Shown: positions 1-5,876, counted from the stretch's first letter. The stretch is DNA of 5,876 nt from JAJYIW01 sp036787065 (GCA_036787065.1 DAIQPZ010000167.1:1-5876); one strand, 5' to 3'. Numbers and translations are program-made. The notes: a model not told the origin generated them from the letters alone.

Positions 1-349
1 CGCCATGATGGCTCACAAGTGAAACCATGTCCCCGCCAGCCCTAACCGTCCGCCAATTGACCACCCCGATGTAAATCTGGGCGACAAAGTCGCCGCTGCT
101 CTTTTCAAACGCGCCAAGGAAGAATGACTGGCGCGACTGCCAGGCAGCGCGAAAGGCCTGGATGACCCTTTCGGCGTCTTGCAGGGTGTGGATTGTATGG
201 ATCGAATTGTCGGTTTCGTAGCGCAGCAGATGCGCCTGGTTTTTCAAGCTCATTGAATAATACATGGCGGCATCATCCGGCTGGTAAGCGCGGACATATA
301 ACCGTTGGGTCTCGAATTGCGTTGGGATGGTTTCAATCATCTTTTCCAT
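1..349 (-). CDS. GNAT-family N-acetyltransferase (RimJ/RimL-like), N-terminal part, runs off left edge
   Basis: Reading leftward from ATG at 349, 116 codons stay open to the window edge. The product begins MEKMIETIPTQFETQRL and continues with YVRAYQPDDA. This is the usual opening of RimJ/RimL-type acetyltransferases, which move an acetyl group from acetyl-CoA to an amine; the substrate here cannot be told. FFLGAF (residues 76-81) and FVAQIYIG (88-95) are the central beta strands, ending in VVNW (96-99). After W99 the residues no longer look like the family: the expected IGY strand and the acetyl-CoA loop (Q/RxxGxG) are absent in this frame. A purine tract AAGGA lies 12 nt before ATG 349, which favours it over the in-frame ATG at 340. 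The gene is head-to-head with the radical SAM remnant on the plus strand. It may be an intact gene with a local sequence error, or a pseudogene; the missing 3' half prevents a decision. The family call is fairly sure. Confidence 0.72.
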   Translation of the reverse strand, partial: MEKMIETIPTQFETQRLYVRAYQPDDAAMYYSMSLKNQAHLLRYETDNSIHTIHTLQDAERVIQAFRAAWQSRQSFFLGAFEKSSGDFVAQIYIGVVNWRTVRAGGDMVSLVSHHG

Positions 350-418
350 AAGAAATCTGTGTCCTTGGGGGTAGGATGGTGTCTGAACAATATTTTATCT
401 TACCCTGTGCTAAAAGAC

Positions 419-847
419 GAGACTTCCGGCTGCAGCACGCCCGAGCGTTTCCTGGAAATTATCCCTATCATCGATCTGTTTTATTTCGATGTTAAAGAGA
501 CCGATCCGGACCGGCATTTGCGCTATACAGGCATTTCTAACCGGGGGATCCTTGAAAATTTGACGCTTATAGACCAGACTGGGGGAGCCATCATCTTGCG
601 CTGCCCTATCATCCCTGGATTAAATGACCGGATCGATCACTTCGCTGCCATTACCAGGCTGGCCAACAGCCTGAATCACGCACAGGCAGTCCACGTTTTA
701 CCCTACCATCCCCTGGGCACTTCAAAAAGCCTGCGCCTGGGAAAACCCGTCCCGCTTGAGAACGTTCCGCGCCCCGAAGCTGCACAGGTGCAGGATTGGA
801 TTGACCAGATCCAAAGGCATACGGAACTGCCTGTGTTGCGAGATTAG
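419..847 (+). pseudogene. Glycyl-radical-enzyme activating (PflA-like) radical SAM protein, C-terminal remnant
   Basis: The 143 codons before the TAG at 845-847 match the C-terminal half of pyruvate formate-lyase activase-like proteins, which use S-adenosylmethionine and a 4Fe-4S cluster to put a glycyl radical on a partner enzyme. Visible family motifs are ETSG at the start of the match, FDVKETDPDRH, LRCPIIPGLND and VLPYHPLGTSK. The open frame extends left to a TTG at 305, but the 38 extra codons do not resemble the family and overlap the antisense GNAT gene. The N-terminal domain with the CxxxCxxC cluster motif, needed for all radical SAM chemistry, is absent from the frame, and there is no room for it on this strand. 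I see no ribosome binding site. No glycyl-radical enzyme lies nearby. I read it as a 5'-truncated, inactive remnant whose surviving frame is still clean, which suggests a recent break or an assembly join near 350-419. Confidence 0.74.
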
Positions 848-1017
848 GCAGGGTCTTTATTTTCATTTACAAGAAAACCTGTCCTACCCTGACCGGTTTC
901 CCGCAATGGGTAGGAACCTTTCCGAAACGTGAATGGAGGGGCACAAAATTAACTGACCAGGTCTCCCCTTCCTGCGTTTTTGCCATGGTAAGGACGGATG
1001 CCATCCGCCCCGACGCC

Positions 1018-1099
1018 GATCAGATCGCCTCGCGTGCATAAGGGCGACCCTTCTTGGTCCACCTGATCGTCGATCTTCATGGGCGGGTCGCCCCTACCC
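1018..1099. repeat. GC-rich intergenic inverted-repeat element
   Basis: GGGCGACCC at 1042-1050 is answered by GGGTCGCCC at 1085-1093, a 9-base inverted pair 34 bases apart. Each arm is also part of a small hairpin of its own: AAGGG-cga-CCCTT at 1040-1052 and GGGCG-ggt-CGCCC at 1081-1093. The right arm touches the stop codon of the DUF115-like gene (1094-1096), and the motif GTAGGGGCGACCC read on the minus strand spans that stop. The element lies between convergent reading frames, the radical SAM remnant from the left and the DUF115-like gene from the right. No T-run follows either hairpin, so a rho-independent terminator is not supported. It looks like a dispersed intergenic repeat, but only one copy is visible here. 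Confidence 0.45.
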
Positions 1100-1951
1100 G
1101 CTAAACAGCTCGTTATACTCCACCCGCGGAAATTCTTCCAGGTTCCCGCCCACCGTGGCGTTGAACACCTTGACCCCCATTGAATCGCACACGAGGCGCG
1201 TCTCGTGGTAATGGAACAGCATCCTGGCCACGTGCGGCTCGTGGAATTTTTTACCCTGGTTGAAATAGGTCGGGTCAAAATGGTTGGGGTCGGCCTCAAC
1301 TTTGGAGACCAGGCGCTCCTGACTGCCGGCGCTGAGTGGGTCGCTGGCGATGCGGGCATAGCTGGTGTCGCAGCCGATCAGGTAAATGGGGTTGAAACCC
1401 AGGTAGACGGCCAGTTGTAATGCGGCCACGGTCACGGTAAAGGCGGCATACACATGCCGCGACGCGTCCCGGGTGAAAGTGCCTTCGGGCAGTTGGGCCA
1501 TGTCCACTGCCATGGATTTTTCATTGAACCAAAACACGTTGGGATACGAATTCAAGATGCCTTGAGCGCGAAATTCCACCGGGTAAAAGAACCGGGTTTG
1601 GGGGAGCTGGCCCGGCAGCACGTCGATCTGCGCGCGGTTGTCCGGGACGACCAGTTTATCCACCGCGGTAAAAAAGGCGGGGCGCCAAGTCACCCGGTCG
1701 AACAGCAGGTAGCAGCGATTGCTGCCCCACACCAGGTCGCCAGCCAGGAGGTTAAGGTCCATTTTGTTCAGGCTGGGTCCGTTGCCCATGATGAAACAGC
1801 GTTTACCGCTGTAGGCGCCCTTGAGCTTGCGCAGGCGTTCTGCCCGACTGCGCACGGTGGGATCAGTTGAGGCTGCCAGGACTGCGAGCTGCTGGCGCCA
1901 GCGGTACAGCCGGCTGCGGAGTGCGAAGAGTGTGTGGTTAGAATTGATCAT
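1094..1951 (-). CDS. DUF115 / MptE-like protein (6-hydroxymethylpterin diphosphokinase-like fold), probable surface-glycan role
   Basis: The 285-residue product from ATG 1951 is an uninterrupted match in style to the DUF115/MptE-like family. A Rossmann-type nucleotide-binding opening, CFIMGNGPSLNKMDL, lies at about residues 52-66. It is followed by WGSNRCYLLF (about 75-84), IYLIGCDTSY (about 189-198), DPNHFDPTYF (about 221-230) and the C-terminal signature NATVGGNLEEFPRVEY (264-279). Archaeal members make pterin diphosphates. Bacterial members are usually found in polysaccharide or flagellin-glycosylation clusters, and their chemistry is mostly unproven. No signal peptide or membrane segment is seen, so a cytoplasmic location is likely. 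The frame opens further, to a GTG at 2056, but those 35 codons lie in repeat DNA and HD-GYP remnant, so I prefer 1951. No good Shine-Dalgarno tract precedes 1951. A TATAAT box lies 47 bases upstream. No glycan genes adjoin it. The family is fairly sure; the function is open. Confidence 0.78.
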   Translation of the reverse strand: MINSNHTLFALRSRLYRWRQQLAVLAASTDPTVRSRAERLRKLKGAYSGKRCFIMGNGPSLNKMDLNLLAGDLVWGSNRCYLLFDRVTWRPAFFTAVDKLVVPDNRAQIDVLPGQLPQTRFFYPVEFRAQGILNSYPNVFWFNEKSMAVDMAQLPEGTFTRDASRHVYAAFTVTVAALQLAVYLGFNPIYLIGCDTSYARIASDPLSAGSQERLVSKVEADPNHFDPTYFNQGKKFHEPHVARMLFHYHETRLVCDSMGVKVFNATVGGNLEEFPRVEYNELFSG

Positions 1952-1953
1952 TG

Positions 1954-1974
1954 GACAACGAATAACTGACAACG
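1954..1974. repeat. Direct repeat GACAACG x2
   Basis: GACAACG occurs at 1954-1960 and again at 1968-1974, a 14-base period with AATAACT between. It lies immediately upstream of the preferred start of the DUF115-like gene and abuts the ACGGATT cluster. No protein-binding role can be assigned from sequence. Confidence 0.4.
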
Positions 1975-2026
1975 GATTATTAAAACGGATTACACGGATT
2001 ATACCAAATCCGTTACACCAATCCGT
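1972..2026. repeat. ACGGATT / AATCCGT short-repeat cluster
   Basis: ACGGATT occurs three times (1972-1978, 1985-1991, 1994-2000) and its reverse complement AATCCGT twice (2007-2013, 2020-2026). Spacings are 13, 9, 13 and 13 bases. The inner pair 1994-2000 / 2007-2013 can fold as a 7-bp stem with a 6-base loop. Flanking bases extend the outer pair to CACGGATT / AATCCGTG (1993-2000 and 2020-2027). The cluster starts close to the point where HD-GYP homology stops (about 2038). It may be a dispersed repeat that served as a recombination junction, or an operator array. Only the repeat itself is directly visible. Confidence 0.65.
1998..2006 (-). promoter_or_regulatory. Candidate extended -10 promoter element for the DUF115-like gene
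   Basis: On the minus strand this reads TGGTATAAT, a perfect TATAAT with the TGn extension, 47 bases upstream of ATG 1951. No good -35 hexamer is found at 16-18 bases. It lies inside the short-repeat cluster, overlapping the loop of the inner hairpin, so transcription and hairpin or protein binding could interfere. The call is motif-based only. Confidence 0.35.
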
Positions 2027-2037
2027 GTATTCTGGCA

Positions 2038-3106
2038 GACTTTGCCCTCCGGCCACGCCGTTCGGTAAGGTCGATCGTAGGAGAGCGCATCCCAGACATC
2101 CACTACAGCGAAGATCCGCGCTGCTAACGGGATCTGCTCACCTTTCAACCCACGGGGGTAATCCGTCCCATCCCACTTCTCGTGGTGGCAATAGGGAATG
2201 TCAATTGCTGGATGCAAGTAAATGATTGGGACAAGCATGTCGTAGGCCAGCTGCGGATGCTGGCGCATTATCACCCATTCTTCCTCGGTGAGTGCTCCGG
2301 GTTTGCGCAGGATATTATCTGGGACGCCAATCTTACCAATATCATGCAACAAGGAACCCCGCCGGATGTGGGCCTGTTCCTCGGTCTTAAGCCCATGCTG
2401 GCCGCCAGTCGCAGGGTCAGTTCGGTCACCCGCTGTGTGTGACCTTCGGTCTCTTTGTCGCGCATGTCCATGGCCCGCGACCAGCCTTCGATGGTCTCAT
2501 CATAGGCCATCATGAGTTCGAAATTGGAATCATGCAGGGTCTCATAGAGCTGGGCGCTGTCAATGGCAATCGCCGCCTGTCCAGCCAATATTTCCAGGAA
2601 AGCGCGCTGCTCCGGGTTCAACACGAACGGGCTGCGCTGGAAGATCTCCAACACACCTTTTACCTGGCCTTTGGCAATCAAGGGTGTCCCCACTTAAGTA
2701 ACAAAGCCCTCCCTGGATGACTTATCAGATCTTTGTAGTTCTGGCAGATGTCTGTCCAAGTTCTGGATCACAACAATCTGCCGCTCATGTAAAGCTCGAG
2801 AGGCAATCCTATCGCCGAGCCGCAGGGTTGTATTCAGGCGTCCTTGGGCACGAAACCCCTGTTCGGTTGCGTACTTGAATATCTGTAGACGAGAATCAAA
2901 GGGCAAGACATCGGCAGCATCGACACTCAGAAGTTTGAAAAGCTGGTCCAAGAGAATTCCCAGGGTGAGATTGATGTCCATACTGCTAGAGACCGACATA
3001 TCAATGGTGCGCAGAGAGGTTAATTCAAGGACACGACGCTCAAGTTATTCTTTCGCTTCTTCATTCTCGGTCCTCGATCGGCCTGGGTTTTATCGCTGGT
3101 TTTCAT
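2038..3106 (-). pseudogene. Decayed GAF / HD-GYP cyclic-di-GMP phosphodiesterase gene
   Basis: Fragments in order on the minus strand rebuild one protein: a short N-terminus (MKTSDKTQADR), a charged coil ending in LERRVLELTSL, a GAF domain (about 2999-2560), a linker, then an HD-GYP domain (about 2480-2038). HD-GYP proteins hydrolyse cyclic-di-GMP at a metal centre, and EGHTQRV, LLHDIGKIGVPDNIL and HHEKWDGTDYP are recognisable. ATG 3106 is the likely original start, with GAGG five bases upstream. Lesions seen are a frame change between 3106 and about 3040; a TAA at 3045-3047 in the later frame; a TAA at 2694-2696 exactly between FVT and VGTPLIAKG in one frame; and one base missing at about 2387-2390, after ASMGL and before KTEEQAHIRRG. 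The GYP glycine is also replaced by aspartate (codon 2163-2161). Homology ends at PEGKV near 2038, losing roughly the last 20-30 residues. The gene cannot make a working enzyme. It lies downstream of the cyclase gene on the same strand, separated by a terminator. Confidence 0.88.
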
Positions 3107-3111
3107 GAACA

Positions 3112-3115
3112 CCTC
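3112..3115 (-). promoter_or_regulatory. Shine-Dalgarno site of the decayed HD-GYP gene
   Basis: Read on the minus strand, GAGG at 3115-3112 precedes ATG 3106 by five bases. It is the reason for placing the ancestral start at 3106, although the domain-bearing frame differs from the frame of this ATG. Confidence 0.5.
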
Positions 3116-3170
3116 GGGCTTTCTGGCTCAATGATCACTCAGTTTGCGAATCGATCCTCAAAATGTCGTT

Positions 3171-3210
3171 AAACAAAAGGCACCTTCTGCCACCAGCATA
3201 AAAAGGTGCC
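3171..3210 (-). terminator. Rho-independent terminator of the diguanylate cyclase gene
   Basis: On the minus strand, GGCACCTT (3210-3203) pairs with AAGGTGCC (3186-3179) in an 8-bp stem with a 16-base loop, followed at once by TTTTGTTT. It lies about 100 bases past the cyclase stop (3314-3316) and about 65 bases before the ancestral start of the HD-GYP gene. The two signalling genes were therefore probably separate transcription units. The rest of the 207-base gap (3107-3313) shows no gene. Confidence 0.75.
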
Positions 3211-3313
3211 CATTATCAGGAAAATAAGGTAGACAGAACTTGCCAACACTACTCGAGCAATGGACCTTTACGCTGTAGCAGGCTTCGTAATGAAATGTTA
3301 ATCCCCGTTTGGT

Positions 3314-5833
3314 TTAGAAACCCGCCCTAATTTTTCCTTTCCTGGCTTGTTTTTGTTGATACATCAAACCATCAGCCTGGGCGATCAATTCACTCACTGT
3401 GCAAGGAGCCTCAGGATCGTAGCGCGCAAAGCCCAGGCTGAGAGCCAGATGATAGGTCTCGCCTCCCTGATGGTTGCGCGCATCCAGGACAACCTGGATG
3501 CGGTTTGCCATGATTTCGGCGCTTTCCTTGGAGGCATCCACCGCCAGACCCACAAACTCATCCCCGCCGAAGCGGGCCAGGATATCCGACTCACGAAAGT
3601 TTTCTTTCAAAATGGCGGATATTTCCTTCAAAGCCAGGTCGCCTTGGGCGTGCCCCCAGGTATCGTTGATTGTCTTGAGATTGTCCACATCGCCGAAGAA
3701 TAACAGCATGGCTCTCTTCATCCGGTGCGCTAATTTCACTTCCTGTTCGGCCAGGAGAGTGAAGCCGCGACGGTTATACAACCCGGTGAGCTCATCGGTC
3801 AATGAAAGATTACGAATCTCCTCTTCCAAAAGCTTGCGCTCAATCGCCCGGGCTACCTGGGTGGAGACGAATTCGAGTATGCGCTTCTCTCGTTCACCAT
3901 AAGCTCGGGCATTTTTATAGTCCTGAACCACCATGACGCCAATCGGTTTGGCCTCGACGATCAACGGCACCCCCAGCCAGATAGGCGAATGCGCGCCCAC
4001 AAGTTCTATCTCGGCGCATTGTATCAGGTCTTCATACAGTACCTCATCACACAGCACCGTTTTTCCCGTGCGAAGAATATATTCCGTCAACCCTTTGCCC
4101 GGCTTTTTTGGAGGAAAACGAGGATCTTGTTCGTCAACAGAATATGGGAAAGTGATCAAGTCGTTCTTTTCATCATATAACGCAATGTAGAAATTGTCGG
4201 CAACCATTACCTCTTGAATGATCGAATGAATGGATAGATAAAGGGAATCCAGACTCTCGGCTATTTCAGCGGACTGCGCAATTCTGAAAATGGCGTCCTG
4301 GAGTTCTTCCGCCTCCTTGCGGTCGGTGATATCACGCCCGATACCCACCAGCCCGGCAATTTTTCCCTGGCCATCACGAAGCGGCACCTTGGAAGACAAT
4401 ATGCAAACCGGGTTGCCCGGGAAATCGAGCCCGGGTTCTTCACGATTGAGGATAGATAGTCCGGAATTAATAACTTCCATGTTATCAGCCCAGAATTTCT
4501 TGGCCAATTCAATAGGATAAGTATCCAGGTCTGTCTTTCCGATGACATCATCCATCGTTTTACCTCCGGACGCCTGCCAGTCTGCCAGGTTAGATATGAC
4601 CTTTCGGCCTTGCACGTCCATAACGTAAATGCGGTCAGGTATATTGTCAATTAGCGTCCGCAGGAGAATCCGTTCCTTCTCCAACTTTTCTACTAACGCC
4701 TTGCTTTCGGTGATATCGCGAAAAGACCAAACCCTGCCTCGAATTACTTCTCCTTCCATCAATGGGCGTGATAGCCGCTCAAATACTCTTCCATCCTTAA
4801 AATTCAATGTATCGAAACTTTCTTCTTTTGACTTGTAAATCTCCTGGGCCATTTTGAGGAAACTTTGTGGATCGTTCAGTTGATCAAGGACGTGTTGAAG
4901 CAAGATTGAATCGTCCTTGCTCGCCAATACTGCCTGTGGAATTCGCCACATTTCCGCAAAACGCTCGTTGGCAAAAAGCACCTCGTTTTCGATGCCGACA
5001 GACAAAATTCCGTCAGCAGTGGATTGCAGAATCGCCTGTAAAGATGATTCGCTCTTCCGTAACGCTTCCTCCGCCTGCTTGCGCTCGCTGATGTCGCGGG
5101 CGATGCCGGTGAAAAAAACATCTCCAGCCACTTGCCAGGTTGCCAGGGAAAGCGCAAGTGGAAATTCACTGCCGTCTTTTCTCAGCCCGGTCACCTCAAC
5201 GGTCTTTCCAATGATATGGCTTTCTCCAGTCAACACAACGCGCTGCAGTCCTTGTTGATGGGCTGAGTGGAATATCTCCGGCATGACCCTGTCTAGCGGT
5301 TTACTGATCATTTCCCCGGCTGAATAACCAAAGGTCGTTTCCGCAGTCCGGTTCCAGAAAACAATATGGCCGTCGCTATCGATATTGATAATAGCAACAT
5401 TGACGGTCTCGACAAGGGTACGGAAGCGCGTCTCGCTTTGATTGAGGATGCTTTCTGCTTTCAGGCGCGCCTGATCGCTGCGTTCAATTTCTGAACTTAA
5501 GTTTTGTGCAATGAGGGAAATGATGAGCATGAAAATCAAACACGCCATAAGCGCCGCAAAAGCAACCCTAAATGCCGGACTGTTGATCCAGGGATCACCG
5601 GCCGTACTTAGAAGACCCTCGAGCAAGACAATTACTAAGGAGGCGGGTATGAATGCCCGCATCAAGCGCGCTTTTAGTGTAGGACCCACATACATCCTGA
5701 TCGGCCAGCACGCTGGTCCGGCAGTCACCAACAGCCCCAGGCTGAGGAACAAGAACGAGAGCGCGGTAGTGACTGCCACAGGGATGAGCGTGCCTCCATG
5801 AAATGGGGGCGCTCCGTAACGGAGCGCCCCCAT
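3314..5833 (-). CDS. Membrane-anchored PAS-PAS-PAS-GAF-GGDEF diguanylate cyclase, 5' end missing
   Basis: The 839-codon frame predicts an enzyme joining two GTP into cyclic-di-GMP. Hydrophobic segments at about 16-38, 60-79 and 88-110 anchor it in the inner membrane. Then follow a short coil, PAS1 (about 133-253, ending FFTGIARDISERK), PAS2 (263-375, ending FRDITESK), PAS3 (387-506, ending GIGRDITDRKEAEEL), GAF (510-670) and GGDEF (672-835). The active site looks intact: D715 in FFGDVDNLK, N723 and D732 in TINDTWGHAQGD, and RFGGDEF with GGDEF at 756-760. RESD (747-750), five residues before GGDEF, fits the RxxD product-inhibition site, so feedback control is likely. The PAS and GAF domains should sense small ligands, redox state or light; no cofactor can be assigned. 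ATG 5833 lies in the fold-back palindrome, so residues 1-5 are probably false. YGAPPFHGGT onward looks genuine, so authentic coding probably ends near 5818 and further N-terminal membrane helices are missing. A terminator follows the stop. Confidence 0.92.
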   Translation of the reverse strand: MGALRYGAPPFHGGTLIPVAVTTALSFLFLSLGLLVTAGPACWPIRMYVGPTLKARLMRAFIPASLVIVLLEGLLSTAGDPWINSPAFRVAFAALMACLIFMLIISLIAQNLSSEIERSDQARLKAESILNQSETRFRTLVETVNVAIINIDSDGHIVFWNRTAETTFGYSAGEMISKPLDRVMPEIFHSAHQQGLQRVVLTGESHIIGKTVEVTGLRKDGSEFPLALSLATWQVAGDVFFTGIARDISERKQAEEALRKSESSLQAILQSTADGILSVGIENEVLFANERFAEMWRIPQAVLASKDDSILLQHVLDQLNDPQSFLKMAQEIYKSKEESFDTLNFKDGRVFERLSRPLMEGEVIRGRVWSFRDITESKALVEKLEKERILLRTLIDNIPDRIYVMDVQGRKVISNLADWQASGGKTMDDVIGKTDLDTYPIELAKKFWADNMEVINSGLSILNREEPGLDFPGNPVCILSSKVPLRDGQGKIAGLVGIGRDITDRKEAEELQDAIFRIAQSAEIAESLDSLYLSIHSIIQEVMVADNFYIALYDEKNDLITFPYSVDEQDPRFPPKKPGKGLTEYILRTGKTVLCDEVLYEDLIQCAEIELVGAHSPIWLGVPLIVEAKPIGVMVVQDYKNARAYGEREKRILEFVSTQVARAIERKLLEEEIRNLSLTDELTGLYNRRGFTLLAEQEVKLAHRMKRAMLLFFGDVDNLKTINDTWGHAQGDLALKEISAILKENFRESDILARFGGDEFVGLAVDASKESAEIMANRIQVVLDARNHQGGETYHLALSLGFARYDPEAPCTVSELIAQADGLMYQQKQARKGKIRAGF

Positions 5834-5876
5834 TCCATGGAGGCACGCTCATCCCTGTGGCAGTCACTACCGCGCT
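5760..5876. repeat. Near-perfect 117-base palindrome at the contig end (probable fold-back)
   Basis: Bases 5760-5817 are the reverse complement of 5819-5876 in 57 of 58 positions, around a single central base at 5818. The one mismatch pairs a5801 with c5835. The right arm ends exactly at the window edge. The left arm is real coding sequence of the cyclase gene, so the right arm is best read as a snap-back copy made during amplification, library preparation or assembly. A biological hairpin end or long inverted repeat is possible but less likely. All bases after 5818 should be treated as suspect. Confidence 0.9.

Noticed and set aside
391..398. AT-rich -10-like box upstream of the GNAT gene on the minus strand
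   Set aside because: TAAAAT is present but no -35 lies at a suitable distance; too weak to list.
883..914. CCTACCC / GGGTAGG inverted pair as a terminator after the radical SAM remnant
   Set aside because: The arms are only 7 bp with an 18-base loop and no T-run follows, so it cannot be told from chance.
369..914. GGGTAGG copies at 369-375 and 908-914 as direct repeats flanking the radical SAM remnant
   Set aside because: Seven bases with different flanks on each side are expected by chance at this scale, and no mobile-element gene is present.
949..1359. Minus-strand open frame of 136 codons
   Set aside because: It overlaps the DUF115-like gene in another frame and continues through repeat DNA; the residues are low-complexity and proline/arginine-rich with no family resemblance.
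1454..1870. Plus-strand open frame of 138 codons
   Set aside because: It is the antisense shadow of the DUF115-like gene, with no recognisable domain.
1972..2026. CRISPR array
   Set aside because: The repeat units are only 7 bases, occur in both orientations, and there are no spacers of typical length or cas genes.
3474..3902. Plus-strand open frame of 142 codons
   Set aside because: It is antisense to the GGDEF and GAF domains of the cyclase; serine/arginine-rich composition is typical of a shadow frame.

Overview
The window looks like one contig end from an uncultured bacterium, most likely a Chloroflexota (Anaerolineae-type) genome. That guess rests on protein style (multi-PAS/GAF/GGDEF and GAF/HD-GYP sensors, a DUF115/MptE-like protein), moderate GC and GC-rich intergenic inverted repeats. 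No marker gene is present, so the taxonomy is inference. I did not find a convincing new biological system. The window is a mosaic of one large intact signalling gene, one intact gene of unclear function and several broken remnants.

Layout from left to right. Positions 1-349 (minus) hold the N-terminal part of a GNAT acetyltransferase that runs off the left edge and loses family resemblance after residue 99. Positions 419-847 (plus) hold the C-terminal part of a glycyl-radical-enzyme activating radical SAM protein without its iron-sulfur cluster motif. Positions 848-1093 are intergenic, with a GC-rich inverted repeat. Positions 1094-1951 (minus) encode an intact DUF115/MptE-like protein. Positions 1954-2030 are a cluster of short repeats carrying a possible extended -10 promoter. 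Positions 2038-3106 (minus) are a decayed GAF/HD-GYP cyclic-di-GMP phosphodiesterase gene with in-frame stops, frameshifts, an altered GYP motif and a missing 3' end. Positions 3171-3210 form a rho-independent terminator for the gene to its right. Positions 3314-5833 (minus) encode a membrane-anchored PAS-PAS-PAS-GAF-GGDEF diguanylate cyclase with intact active site and inhibitory site. Positions 5760-5876 form a near-perfect 117-base palindrome at the contig end. It looks like a fold-back, so the true 5' end of the cyclase gene is missing.

Functional reading: the two signalling genes sit in tandem on the minus strand and belong to opposite arms of cyclic-di-GMP metabolism. The synthase looks functional and the hydrolase is dead. 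The broken genes cluster between 1 and 3106, while the 2.5 kb cyclase frame is clean. This argues for genuine gene decay and rearrangement on the left side rather than uniformly poor sequence.
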